This document shows, piece after piece, positions 17,787 to 27,194 of a stretch of DNA of 64,000 bases. Each line of letters begins with the position of its first letter. The first letter of the stretch is position 1. Where the stretch lies: NCBI RefSeq assembly GCF_012641405.1, contig NZ_JABAII010000017.1, forward strand, positions 1 to 64,000. Direction: 5' to 3'. A model generated the notes under the pieces. The model was not told the DNA's origin. It saw nothing but the letters and a program-made list of their open reading frames with translations, and did not search any database. Source of the stretch: Rhizobium sp. P40RR-XXII. Its GTDB lineage: Bacteria > Pseudomonadota > Alphaproteobacteria > Rhizobiales > Rhizobiaceae. The translations under genes and the position numbers were made by a program.

Positions 17787-18937
17787 CACGCGATCTCCGG
17801 GCTTGAAAGGCATGCGCTCTCGATAATGTGGTGAAGTGCTTTGCTTCGAATCTTTCCGTCGTGGGTTGCCACCGTGCCTGCGATGACTTCATCCTCGAAA
17901 TCGAGATGGATCGAGCCGTCCTTGATGATCAGATCAAGAAGATTAAGGACATTTTTTGCATAGAGTTCGCTGGCATGCTGGGCGAGTGCCGATGGCACGT
18001 TAGTCGGACCAAGGACGGTGACCGTTCCGACATTAACTGTTTCACCGGGCTTGGTTTCTTCGCAATTGCCGCCGCTTTCCGCCCCGAGATCCACAATCAC
18101 AGCGCCGGGCTTCATCGCTGCGACCTGCGCTGAAGAGATTAGCTTCGGCGCCGGTCGGCCGGGTACGGAGGCGGTCGTAATGACCATATCGGCTTCCGCG
18201 ATATGCCGGGTGAGCGTCTCTTCGACCTTGACCCGTTCATCCGTCGTCAGCTCGCGCGCATAGCCGCCTTCGCCGCGTGCGTCGATACCGGTATCGATGA
18301 ACTTGGCGCCAAGCGACTCGGCCTGCTCGCGTGTCTCGGGACGGACGTCATAGCCTACTGTTATTGAGCCCAATCGATGGGCAGTGGCAAGGGCTGAAAG
18401 CCCGGCGACGCCAAGCCCCATCACCAAAACCTTTGCGGCCCGTAGCGAGCCCACCGCAGTTGTCATCATTGGTAGGATGCGTGGCATGTGAACGGCGCCG
18501 AGCAGAGGGGCATAATAGCCCACAAGAGCTGCCTGGCTGGAAAGGACATCCATCGATTGCGCTCTGCTGATGCGAGGTATTTGCTCCATCGCAAAAGCCG
18601 TCACCCTTCGATCCCTAAGGGCCAACACCGTGTCGGGATTGCTGGTGCCGTACAGCAGGGAGATCAATATCCCGCCGGGCTTCATTGCCTTGATGATATC
18701 TGCGGATGGTGATTGGACGGCGAGCACGATGTCGGCTGCGGACACCATGGTCTTGACGGCGCTCTCGATTGTGGCGCCTCGATAGGCGATATCAGCAAAC
18801 GTGGCTGCCAAGCCGGCATCTGCCTCCAAATTCAGACCGGCGCCCAGTCGCTCAAGGCGAGGGATAAGGGTCGGTACCATCGCGACCCGTTTTTCGCCTA
18901 AAGCCTTCTCTTTCAATACTGCGACATGAATAACCAT
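17786..18937 (-). CDS. pntAA: NAD(P) transhydrogenase subunit alpha part 1
   Basis: The 383-residue soluble NAD(H)-binding subunit begins MVIHVAVLKEKALGEKRVAM, like other PntA and alanine dehydrogenase-type proteins. It has the Rossmann motif VLVMGLGVAGLSALATA and the RQD-loop-like region. An in-frame start at 19000 would sit 13 bases from an anaerobox, so the later start at 18937 is preferred. An FNR/FixK box is centred about 82 bases upstream, which suggests low-oxygen induction of the whole downstream run. Confidence 0.94.
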   Translation of the reverse strand: MVIHVAVLKEKALGEKRVAMVPTLIPRLERLGAGLNLEADAGLAATFADIAYRGATIESAVKTMVSAADIVLAVQSPSADIIKAMKPGGILISLLYGTSNPDTVLALRDRRVTAFAMEQIPRISRAQSMDVLSSQAALVGYYAPLLGAVHMPRILPMMTTAVGSLRAAKVLVMGLGVAGLSALATAHRLGSITVGYDVRPETREQAESLGAKFIDTGIDARGEGGYARELTTDERVKVEETLTRHIAEADMVITTASVPGRPAPKLISSAQVAAMKPGAVIVDLGAESGGNCEETKPGETVNVGTVTVLGPTNVPSALAQHASELYAKNVLNLLDLIIKDGSIHLDFEDEVIAGTVATHDGKIRSKALHHIIESACLSSPEIA

Positions 18938-19012
18938 CGATCGCGCAACTCCGAAGACGATGAACTCGATAAAAATCCGCCTTCTAATAGCGATGCGCAT
19001 GTCGCGCGCTCA

Positions 19013-19026
19013 TTGATTGGGATCAA
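19013..19026. promoter_or_regulatory. FNR/FixK anaerobox upstream of pntAA
   Basis: TTGATTGGGATCAA matches the FNR/FixK consensus. It is placed to drive pntAA and, by read-through, the minus-strand genes down to the CoA-transferase at 10884. Confidence 0.76.
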
Positions 19027-19294
19027 ATGACAATGAAATATCGCCGCAGCGAATAGACCATCCTCGTCGGCACGATCATGCGAGTCGACTTGGTCATCTT
19101 GTGATGGCCAGACGAAGAAGGGCTTTCGACGTCGATCTTAAATTAATCAGCGGCTGAAGAGGCGGTTCTCTGCCTAATCCGGCCACTCTGGTCATATGGA
19201 AACAGGCCCAACATATTGAAGGAGGGCTATTCTTCGGACCTAAAAATAAGGCTCATCCGTTCGGCTCCCTCGAGAGCAAACGTCACGTATGATA

Positions 19295-20593
19295 TTATTT
19301 CGGCAAGTCTTCCATCACGAGCCATTCCGTCATCGGAGTCGTTTCGAACATGAAAATGCCGCCGATGATCGCGGCAATGCTCACCAAAACGAAGCGCCCG
19401 CTGTAGGCTCGATCGCCCAAGATCAAGGCATACATCATCTTGGCGACCGTGTTGGCGATGACGGCCATCCCAAGAGCCGTTGCCGCGAATTCGGTGCCGA
19501 TCGTGTCTAGGATGCCGGCAATCGTAACAGTGATGGCATCAACATCCGCCAGCCCGGAAAGTGTCGAAACGACGAGCAGGCCAGACTTTCCAAACCAGGT
19601 CGCAGCCGCCCGGGCCAAAAAACCCACGACAACAAGCAGGAGCGCAGTTTTCAACACGGCAAACAATTCGAACGGGTTTCGTGTGTGGCTTTCAGCGTGT
19701 TTGATCGTGTCGTTTTTTATAAAAACCAATGAAAAGCCAATCATCACAAAGGAGGCCGCAATGAGCGCGGGACCCAGGCGCTCCGCGATCGAGGGTGCAA
19801 GGATGGCGACATAGAGAAGCACCTTGAGATATGAGGCGGCATTTGCGGCCATTGCTCCGGCCACCAGTAGGATCGCGGATTGACCGGTGGCGCTTAGGCG
19901 AGCATTTGTGACTGCCATCGCAGTTGACGATACCAGTCCGTTGATCGCACCTGCAACGAGTTCACCTTGAACTTGTCCGAATGCCTTGACTGCAACATAT
20001 CCCAGAAAGGAGATGCCCGCGAGAAGGACCACCAAAAGCCATGTGCCTGAGGGGGAAATGCCGCCGAACGGCCCAACTGGCGCTGTTGGCAATATCGGTA
20101 GGACAATGACGGACATCGCAAGGAAAACGATAGCGGATCGCAACTCGTCCCAACTCAGGTTACGAACGAATCGATGCAATATCTCGCGGCTGGCCAGGAT
20201 TGCCACGAGCGCCACGCCGGCGGCGGCCGCCAACGGCGCGTCACCGACCACGGCCAGGGCGCCCAACGCAAATGTCGTCATGGCGGTGATCACGCTCGTG
20301 ACGCTAAAATTGCCTTCCGCGACCGATTCGCGATATTGGTAAAGGGCAAAGACAACGCTAAAGGTCACGAACATCGCGATGATGACAAGTCCGTGCCGTG
20401 TTACCGGCGCGGAAAGCATCTGCTCGATTAGACCGGAAACTCCGCCGAGCATGCCGGTGATCATGAAGGTGCGTATTCCTGCGGTCCGCTTTCCACCGCC
20501 TTGGTCGCGCTCCCGCCAGTGGCGTTCCACCCCGACGATTGCCCCGATGGCTAGCGCCAACCCGAGTCGCTCGAAGGGTTCAATGCTCTCCAT
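19295..20593 (-). CDS. MgtC/SapB-like membrane protein with DUF4010
   Basis: The 432-residue protein begins with an MgtC/SapB segment (LGLALAIGAIVGVERHWRER, then RTFMITGMLGG) and continues with a long hydrophobic DUF4010 region, about 12 helices in all. Proteins of this class are linked to ion or magnesium homeostasis or stress, without a settled function. It stands alone, its start facing away from pnt. Confidence 0.82.
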   Translation of the reverse strand: MESIEPFERLGLALAIGAIVGVERHWRERDQGGGKRTAGIRTFMITGMLGGVSGLIEQMLSAPVTRHGLVIIAMFVTFSVVFALYQYRESVAEGNFSVTSVITAMTTFALGALAVVGDAPLAAAAGVALVAILASREILHRFVRNLSWDELRSAIVFLAMSVIVLPILPTAPVGPFGGISPSGTWLLVVLLAGISFLGYVAVKAFGQVQGELVAGAINGLVSSTAMAVTNARLSATGQSAILLVAGAMAANAASYLKVLLYVAILAPSIAERLGPALIAASFVMIGFSLVFIKNDTIKHAESHTRNPFELFAVLKTALLLVVVGFLARAAATWFGKSGLLVVSTLSGLADVDAITVTIAGILDTIGTEFAATALGMAVIANTVAKMMYALILGDRAYSGRFVLVSIAAIIGGIFMFETTPMTEWLVMEDLPK

Positions 20594-20839
20594 CCCTGGG
20601 CCTCATTACAAGCGGTTGCGCGCGTGATGTGTTCGCCATTCTAACCTTGTTTGCGCCCACTTGCTCCAATTGCTTTGCCCGCGTGGACGCTAAGCTCTTC
20701 ACGCCTCAATTGGTCCGTCAGCGCATTAGTTTCTGTGCTGACGAAAGCGCGGCAATCGCCGCTCGACACCAGGCTTCCGCAAACCACCATATCTCGCGGC
20801 TCTGATGGATCCAGAAGGGCTTGCTGTGATTAACAGATT
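20594..20839. other. Intergenic region upstream of the MgtC-like gene
   Basis: Together with the remnant that follows, this is a 500-base stretch without an intact gene. I see no recognised site in it. Confidence 0.4.
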
Positions 20840-21025
20840 CTAATGCCGCAACTCTTCGACTGCCAGCTGTTTCAAATCCGCGACAGCGGGGAGAGTTTCG
20901 TGAGCCTGCGCTCCGATGGCCGCAATAAATCGACTGGGAGATCCTGCTAGTACCGCTTTTGACCAGGCGAAAACAGGACCGTCGCGACCTCGCGATAAAA
21001 GCCTTCTACTAGCAGATCTCGGAAT
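20840..21025 (-). pseudogene. Possible 3' remnant of an unknown coding sequence
   Basis: A 61-codon open frame without a start codon ends in TAG at 20840-20842. Its translation, including GPVFAWSKAVLAGSPSRFIA and then AQAHETLPAVADLKQLAVE, has the composition of real protein and third-position GC bias like nearby genes. I do not recognise the family. It may be the surviving C-terminus of a lost gene. Confidence 0.3.
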
Positions 21026-21093
21026 TCAAGGACTTCCTCGCACTCGCGATTCCGTCGCCAGGATATCAAGATCCTCGACGCGCCTGAACCAGG

Positions 21094-21705
21094 CTATTCC
21101 ACCTCGCCAACTCGTTGCGATACACGCCGGAGACGGTTCTCTTTCAGTGCACGCTGAAAATTCACATCGATTTGCGCGTGCTGCGCGAGATCGTCGAGGA
21201 ATTCGACGATCTCTCGTGCCGTCTCGACCACAATATATCGCAGACCGCCGCCGGCATCGACGGAATCATAGGTGACGCTGACACCAAATCCGCCACTGAC
21301 TTCGCGGAACCATGCCGATCGCCATTTCGTAAAACCCGTGGGATCCGCCTGAAACTCCGCAAGCAACGCCTTCTGCCGCTCTATCCGCGCCAGGAATGTC
21401 GAAACAGCGTCCCCTTGTCCCGCCTTTGTCTTCTCGGCTTTCTTCGAGCCCCATTTTTCAATGAAGGTAGACCTTGGTAGCACGACCGTCGCATCGTCGC
21501 TGTCGCCATCGGCAACAGGCTTCAAATCCGGCAGAGCTGGACACGGTGCAGGAGTGGGCGAAGGAAGCGGCTCTTCCTGATCCAAGCTTTGCTTGAGATC
21601 GGGAGCAAATGTACCCCAAATGGATTTCGGCTGGTCGGCGGATCCAGCCTTTTTGCGGCGGGAATTCTTGATTTCGACGATGAAAGATTTTGTCGGCCTG
21701 GACAT
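21094..21705 (-). CDS. Hypothetical protein, 203 aa
   Basis: The protein starts MSRPTKSFIVEIKNSRRKK, has a Pro-rich linker at about residues 45-65, then RSTFIEKWGSKKAEK and a compact C-terminal region. It is basic at the start and acidic in the middle, without membrane helices or known motifs. I believe related orphans occur on rhizobial plasmids, but cannot name a function. It is divergent from the GGDEF-EAL gene. Confidence 0.65.
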   Translation of the reverse strand: MSRPTKSFIVEIKNSRRKKAGSADQPKSIWGTFAPDLKQSLDQEEPLPSPTPAPCPALPDLKPVADGDSDDATVVLPRSTFIEKWGSKKAEKTKAGQGDAVSTFLARIERQKALLAEFQADPTGFTKWRSAWFREVSGGFGVSVTYDSVDAGGGLRYIVVETAREIVEFLDDLAQHAQIDVNFQRALKENRLRRVSQRVGEVE

Positions 21706-22288
21706 GATTCTCGGGAGTAGGGTCTGCGGTGGGTCATTGCTGACGAATGATCAGCTGGGATGGATTCGGTAAAGTCTCTAATATTCCAGATCCGCAAATC
21801 ATGGTCGTTTGCGATCTATATAGTCAAACGATTTATATCAGGTCGAGTGGTCAAGCAATATCGAATGCAGAAGAAAATCACCCAGGCGGGGCGCCAATCG
21901 TAACGTCCGATTCATATCAGAAGAGTTTCAGATAAGGTGAAAACCGGTCAAATTGAGATTTATATTTCTCTGAGCCTTCTTATATTATTGGAAATAATTT
22001 CCGCGGGTAAATACTTACACCCCATTTGCTATGGAGATCGCTGATAATCTAGTCATAATATCATGTGAAAGGTATTACGGCCACCATGTTTGCCGCACGG
22101 TTTGTTCGGGTGTCCGAGATCTATCGCTTGAGGCAAAGTTTGTTATTGTCGCCCTGAAAATGCAGCGAAAACATAGTAATGGCTTGTTCACCATGTCTTT
22201 AGCTTCCCCGCGGTGGTGAATCGACGTTCATCCGGGGATAACTTCCCAATAGCAGAATGAACTTTCACATTTGTTCCGGGGAATTTCT
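21706..22288. other. AT-rich intergenic region
   Basis: About 580 bases between two divergent genes, lower in GC than the neighbours. It probably contains both promoters. I found no convincing ORF, operator or repeat. Confidence 0.5.
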
Positions 22289-24574
22289 TTGACTAAAGGC
22301 GACATTGCGGACGGCAAATTGTCAATCTCATCACTGCCCGAAGTCGAGCCAGCTCCTGCCACACCCATGTTACGCAGGAGGTCGGAGGATGTTCGCCACG
22401 AAGCAAACCTGGTCGAGCGTGAGGGTTGGCTGGAGAACATGATCAACCAAATCCCCGATTTTATATATGCGAAGGACTTGGAAGGACGCTTCCTGTTTGG
22501 AAACCACGCCGTCGTCGTCAACAACGGGCTATCCCATCTGAAGGATTTGGTCGGGCGGACGGATTTCGAGTTCTTACCGAGCCATGTCGCACGAATTGCC
22601 ACGGATGTTGAACGTCGTGTCGCCGAGACAGGACAACCCCATTTCGGTGGCGAGGAGTTGGCATTTCGTGGTGACGGCGAACGATGGTTGATGATCACGC
22701 GTGTCCCGTTGAGAGACGCGTCCGGAACAATTGTGGGCATTGTCGGAGCTTCTCGTGATATCACGGAGCAGAAATCGGCAGAACGCCGGATGCGCTCCCA
22801 ATCCTATCTGCTTGAAATGATAGCCCGTGGGACGCCTCTTCCGAAAGTTCTTGAAGAGCTTGCCCGTATGATTGCGGAATTCGCACAGGGTGTGCATGCT
22901 GCAGTCTTGACGATCACACCAGAGTCAGGGCAGCTGCGTCTGGCTGCGGCACCCACCTTGAATGAAGAATACCGCAGGCGGGTCAATGCCACATTCATTG
23001 ATATGGCTGTCATGGATCTCGCAGTCACCACGAAAGCACTCAAGCTCGCCTTTGATCAGGCGGATGTCTCTGAATTGGATCATGAGTGCCAATGTTTGGC
23101 AATTTCCGACACCGACGGCCGTGTCGAAGGCGTTCTCGCCCTCTATTCGTCTGAAGGTGCCAGGTGCCGGCCGGGCTTTTCCGATTTTGTTTCGATCGCC
23201 GTGTATATGGCCGGGATCGCAATCAGCCGTCATCGCGCGGAAGCTCGGATTGGGTTTCTCGCAGATCACGATCCTCTGACGGGCATGGCCAATCGCGCGT
23301 TTTTGGATCAAAAGCTCACCCGTGCAATGCAGACAGCTGATTCTGCGGGATCTGAAATCGCCCTGGCATTCCTCGATCTTGACAACTTCAAACTCGTCAA
23401 TGACAGCCTCGGTCATTCGGTTGGCGACCAACTGCTGAAGATCGTAGCGGACAGGATCAGCGAGCTGACAACTGACAAGGCGGCCGTTGCGAGAATCGGA
23501 GGAGACGAGTTCGTGCTCATCCTTGAGCAAACAGATATCGAGAGCTGCCTAGGTCGATTGTCTGCGATAAGAGAGGCAGTGGCTCGCCCGATTGTACTCA
23601 ACAATATCGAACTGAGGGTAACCTGCAGCATCGGCGTCGCCAGTTATCCGAGCCACGGTATGACTGCGGGAGAGCTGCTCGCTTCCGCAGATATGGCCAT
23701 GTATCGTGCAAAGGAGCTGGGCCGCGATGGAATCGCTTTATTCACGTCGGAAATGGCCGCCAGTGTCCGCAGAAAGCTCGCTCGCACTGACGAGCTACGC
23801 CAGGCGCTTGTCCGTGACGAGCTAGTATTGCACTACCAGCCGCAGGTGGACGTCCAAACGGGCAGGATTGTTGCGGTCGAAGCGTTGGTCCGTTGGAAGC
23901 ATCCAAGCGAGGGCCTTGTCTATCCAGGGGATTTCATTACGCTTGCCGAAGAGACGGGTCTCATCATGCCAATTGGTGAATGGGTTCTTCAGACGGCGTG
24001 TCGGCAGGCCAGGGTATGGCAGGACAAAGGGCTCGAACCTATTCGGATCAGTGTCAATGTCTCCGCCAGACAGTTCCAGGAAAAGCGTTTGGTGGAGACT
24101 GTGGCGACCGCCTTGAGCGAGAGCGAGCTCGATCCAACTTGGCTCGAGCTGGAGATCACGGAGACGCTTATCATGAAGGACCTCGCCGGCTCTGTTGCTA
24201 GAATGCACGAATTGGCGAAATTGGGAGTAAAATTTGCGATTGATGATTTTGGAACCGGTTATTCGAGCCTTAGTGCGCTTAAAAGATTTCCATTGTCGCG
24301 GCTTAAGATCGATCGCTCCTTCATCACGGATATTCCACGCGACACAGACGATATGGCTATAACCTCGGCGATTATCTCGCTGGCGCAAAAGCTGGGGCTG
24401 GAGGTAATCGCTGAAGGTGTTGAGACGGAGGAGCAGGCGCGATTTCTTGTCGATCGTGGTTGCAACGAGATTCAAGGATACTTCTACAGTCGACCCGTCG
24501 ACGAAGAGCGCTTCAAAAGTATGCTTGCAAACAACGCTGACCCTGGTCCGCTGCTGCGAGCTCAATCTCCGTGA
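22289..24574 (+). CDS. PAS-GAF-GGDEF-EAL cyclic di-GMP protein
   Basis: The roughly 761-residue soluble protein has a PAS domain (about residues 50-160, IPDFIYAKDLEGRFLFGNHA), a GAF-like domain (about 170-310), a GGDEF domain with intact RIGGDEFVLI, and an EAL domain with VEALVRW, ISVNVSARQF, IDDFGTGYSSL and AEGVET. Both catalytic motifs look intact, so it could make or degrade cyclic di-GMP. No membrane helix is evident. The TTG at 22289 has GGGGA upstream at good spacing; another TTG at 22271 is possible. Confidence 0.9.
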   Translation: MTKGDIADGKLSISSLPEVEPAPATPMLRRRSEDVRHEANLVEREGWLENMINQIPDFIYAKDLEGRFLFGNHAVVVNNGLSHLKDLVGRTDFEFLPSHVARIATDVERRVAETGQPHFGGEELAFRGDGERWLMITRVPLRDASGTIVGIVGASRDITEQKSAERRMRSQSYLLEMIARGTPLPKVLEELARMIAEFAQGVHAAVLTITPESGQLRLAAAPTLNEEYRRRVNATFIDMAVMDLAVTTKALKLAFDQADVSELDHECQCLAISDTDGRVEGVLALYSSEGARCRPGFSDFVSIAVYMAGIAISRHRAEARIGFLADHDPLTGMANRAFLDQKLTRAMQTADSAGSEIALAFLDLDNFKLVNDSLGHSVGDQLLKIVADRISELTTDKAAVARIGGDEFVLILEQTDIESCLGRLSAIREAVARPIVLNNIELRVTCSIGVASYPSHGMTAGELLASADMAMYRAKELGRDGIALFTSEMAASVRRKLARTDELRQALVRDELVLHYQPQVDVQTGRIVAVEALVRWKHPSEGLVYPGDFITLAEETGLIMPIGEWVLQTACRQARVWQDKGLEPIRISVNVSARQFQEKRLVETVATALSESELDPTWLELEITETLIMKDLAGSVARMHELAKLGVKFAIDDFGTGYSSLSALKRFPLSRLKIDRSFITDIPRDTDDMAITSAIISLAQKLGLEVIAEGVETEEQARFLVDRGCNEIQGYFYSRPVDEERFKSMLANNADPGPLLRAQSP

Positions 24575-24808
24575 TCACCCTGCGGGGCAGGTCGCTGTCA
24601 GGCGCTCAGAATGGATCGCTAGCGTTTGCGGACAATGCCTCCTATGGAATTGGTTGGGCGTTACGCGTCCATCGATAGTTTGATTGGGATGTCGCTTTGT
24701 GGAGCATTGCATGAGCCGCACCCGCGGTGTTCAATCCAGCAGAAGGCACTCCGGGCCGGCCGATCGATTCCGCACCTATGCGATACGAGCCAGAGCCATC
24801 AGCGTTCC

Positions 24809-25981
24809 TTAGTGATGCGCCAACGCAAATCGCCTGCAATGTTCAAGATAAGCCTTGTCGTGAATGGACAGGAGTTCGGTCACACTCGACCACAGCCAAG
24901 ACGGCATCTCCGATTCTTTCTTGCGCGAAAGGCCAAGTTCAGAGATCCACGATCGCCATTCTTGATGAACCATCTGCCGACCGTGAGCATGCCCAACAAC
25001 CCCACCGAGGTAGTGGGCTATGGCCTGGATTTCATCTCCGGTGAGACGATTAATCTCGATTTTCATATCCTGGGGGGTGATTTCACGAATAAAAACAGCC
25101 TTGCCCACCACCCTCGATGCGACCATCCGCTCACCAAGGTTGGGGGAAAGCGCCTTTGCTCCCGCAACTACCCTCTCGGCATAGTCCCGCGGCATCTTCG
25201 ATTCGGGCGCCGACGGAGCGGCAGGGGCAGCAGCCTCCTTGATATCCAGCAACGAAACCGGCCCATGCTTCCCGTTTCGAACCAAGACGGCGCATCGCAG
25301 GCGGCCAAGAGAGCTGCAGCCCTTGATCCAATAGGCAGCATCGAGGATCTTCAAATCGTCGGCCGTCACGTCATCAATGCCTAGCAGGGTCTTTTCCATT
25401 TCCCGGTCACTGCAAAGCCCTAGCACCGCGGACCGTTCGGCTCGATGCAGCGGCCAAAGACGCTTATTTCGGGGGAGCAAGGGATGTTTCGTTTGGAAGT
25501 CTTCCATTGCGAGGTTCTTCCAGCGTCTGTGAGCCGCCCGTTTCAATAGCTTTCTGATGTCCTTTGGTTTACGCAATTGCGGCGTGCCCACCTGGATTTC
25601 CACGGAAGCGGCCTCATATCCTGCCATGAGGGCTTCTAGCATTCTTGCAGTCGTGACGCCGGGGAGAACTGAATCGCGTGCAGCCGATGCAAGCGAAAGG
25701 CCTAGGCGGATAAGATCGTGTGCGGGATTGCCAATAACTGCCTGATCGAAATCCCTCATCTGAACAGCCACGTCGCCATCGCAATCCGCCAAGGCGCCTA
25801 AATTGCCCAGGTGACAGTCGCCGCAGATCCAAACCGGAGGCCCTGCTGGAATGGATGTTGAACGGCTGTCCAGCCATTCATAAAAATGCTTGGTCGTGCC
25901 TCGTATGTACGTCTCCGGCGAGCGCGCCATTTTGAGCTCTCGCCGTAAGTTCAGAAAAGAACGACGATCCTTGCTACTCAT
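24809..25981 (-). CDS. DUF2252 family protein
   Basis: The 390-residue protein has WICGDCHLGNLGALAD and VQMRDFDQAVIGNPAHDLIRL, the kinase-like core of DUF2252, and a late HAHGRQM motif. The fold resembles aminoglycoside phosphotransferases, but the substrate of the family is unknown. It is monocistronic. A GGAGG lies somewhat far upstream of the ATG at 25981, so a slightly later start is possible. Confidence 0.85.
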   Translation of the reverse strand: MSSKDRRSFLNLRRELKMARSPETYIRGTTKHFYEWLDSRSTSIPAGPPVWICGDCHLGNLGALADCDGDVAVQMRDFDQAVIGNPAHDLIRLGLSLASAARDSVLPGVTTARMLEALMAGYEAASVEIQVGTPQLRKPKDIRKLLKRAAHRRWKNLAMEDFQTKHPLLPRNKRLWPLHRAERSAVLGLCSDREMEKTLLGIDDVTADDLKILDAAYWIKGCSSLGRLRCAVLVRNGKHGPVSLLDIKEAAAPAAPSAPESKMPRDYAERVVAGAKALSPNLGERMVASRVVGKAVFIREITPQDMKIEINRLTGDEIQAIAHYLGGVVGHAHGRQMVHQEWRSWISELGLSRKKESEMPSWLWSSVTELLSIHDKAYLEHCRRFALAHH

Positions 25982-26086
25982 CAGATCACATTTGCGCCTC
26001 CGCTAGACTATGCTCACCAGCCATCTCCATCGATCAAATCACCATGACGTCAGCGCTACCGTCGCGTCCCACTCAGGTACGCGGGC

Positions 26087-26605
26087 TTAATATATCGAAG
26101 CGGCGGCGTGTAGCGATTTCTCGCCCAGCATTTCGACCAGCATGCTCCGCGCACGTGAGACCCGGCTCTTGATCGTTCCGATTTCGCAGCCGCAACGCTC
26201 GGCCGCAGCCCCATAGGAAACCCCTTCAACGATCATGAGAAGGGCGTCGCGCTGATATTTCGGAAGACGATCGAGCGCTTTGCCGACCTCTGCAGCGTAG
26301 ATGCACTTCTGCTGGGAGCAATCCGTGGGAACCTCGAACAAGGCATCGTCGTTCGCCCGAAGCTGCAGCCGCCTTCGGCGTTTGTATTCGGTGATGAAAG
26401 TGTTTCGCATGATGGTGAACGCCCAGCTCTTCAGGCTGGTCCCGGGCGTGAATCTCTCGGAATGGCGTAAGAGCTTCCATACCGTCTCCTGTGTGAGATC
26501 GTCGATGTCCGACGGACTGGAGACAAATCTTCTGGCAAAGTTTCGCAGTGCTGGGAGTAGCAAAACGACATCAGCGTGCAGCGACGCGCTCGTTGCTTCG
26601 GGCAT
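26087..26605 (-). CDS. ECF RNA polymerase sigma factor (EcfG-like)
   Basis: The 172-residue protein has sigma region 2 (DIDDLTQETVWKLLRH, then FTPGTSLKSWAFTIMRNTF) and region 4 (LDRLPKYQRDALLMIVEGVSYGAAAERCGCEIGT without a gap). FxPGTxLxxWxFTIxRN is typical of EcfG/RpoE-like general stress sigma factors of alphaproteobacteria. The ATG at 26605 has GGAGG upstream; the frame extends to 26710 but without a site. No NepR or PhyR partner gene is adjacent. Confidence 0.87.
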   Translation of the reverse strand: MPEATSASLHADVVLLLPALRNFARRFVSSPSDIDDLTQETVWKLLRHSERFTPGTSLKSWAFTIMRNTFITEYKRRRRLQLRANDDALFEVPTDCSQQKCIYAAEVGKALDRLPKYQRDALLMIVEGVSYGAAAERCGCEIGTIKSRVSRARSMLVEMLGEKSLHAAASIY

Positions 26606-26764
26606 CTTCTTCCTCCGCGTGGGATAGAAGAGCAATGCTTGCAATGCGTTCTTGTTCCACGGATTTCTTAAAGGGCGGTATTCGGCGAAAACTCGAGGAA
26701 GCTGCTGCAATTTAGGTGCTAGACGGCTTTAAAATGCGCGGCATGAGCGATGCATATCGCGCGG

Positions 26765-27019
26765 TCATGCTTCAAATATCTGGACGCCGCCTTCTTTGAG
26801 CGCAGCAAGGAAAGCACTCCTTGCGACCTCGGCTTCCACACGACCTCCATGGGCGCTGATGAGCGTCCGCTTTGCGTTCTTATAGGCGATCCCGCCTGCC
26901 TTTGTCGGCCAGTTGCGCAGCAAATAGTGGGTGGCGGCTTCCGTGTTGGCGATTGTCAGCCGCTCGCCAAACTTGTTAGTCTCGACCGTGATTGGCTTAT
27001 CCCACAATTGTCCTATCAT
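26765..27019 (-). CDS. DUF982 family protein
   Basis: The 84-residue protein has the DUF982 pattern: W..PI..E....G....I.N.EAA...L..WP, then AKRTLISAHGG and ARSAFLAAL. DUF982 proteins are small orphans abundant in rhizobia with no known role. A second, more divergent copy lies at 34384-34647. Confidence 0.78.
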   Translation of the reverse strand: MIGQLWDKPITVETNKFGERLTIANTEAATHYLLRNWPTKAGGIAYKNAKRTLISAHGGRVEAEVARSAFLAALKEGGVQIFEA

Positions 27020-27194
27020 GTGTCATCCTCCGCTAAATGAACTGCACGCCGGCCCGAATGTTCCGGAACGAAATTGGCTGGCCATGCAATCGTTAGCCCA
27101 CGCTTACGTCGCTGCGGCAGAACCCTTTTTAGCCGGAACAATTTGATGCGGTGAACGTAAGGACAGCCGACCAAATATATGAAGGAGGCCGGAT

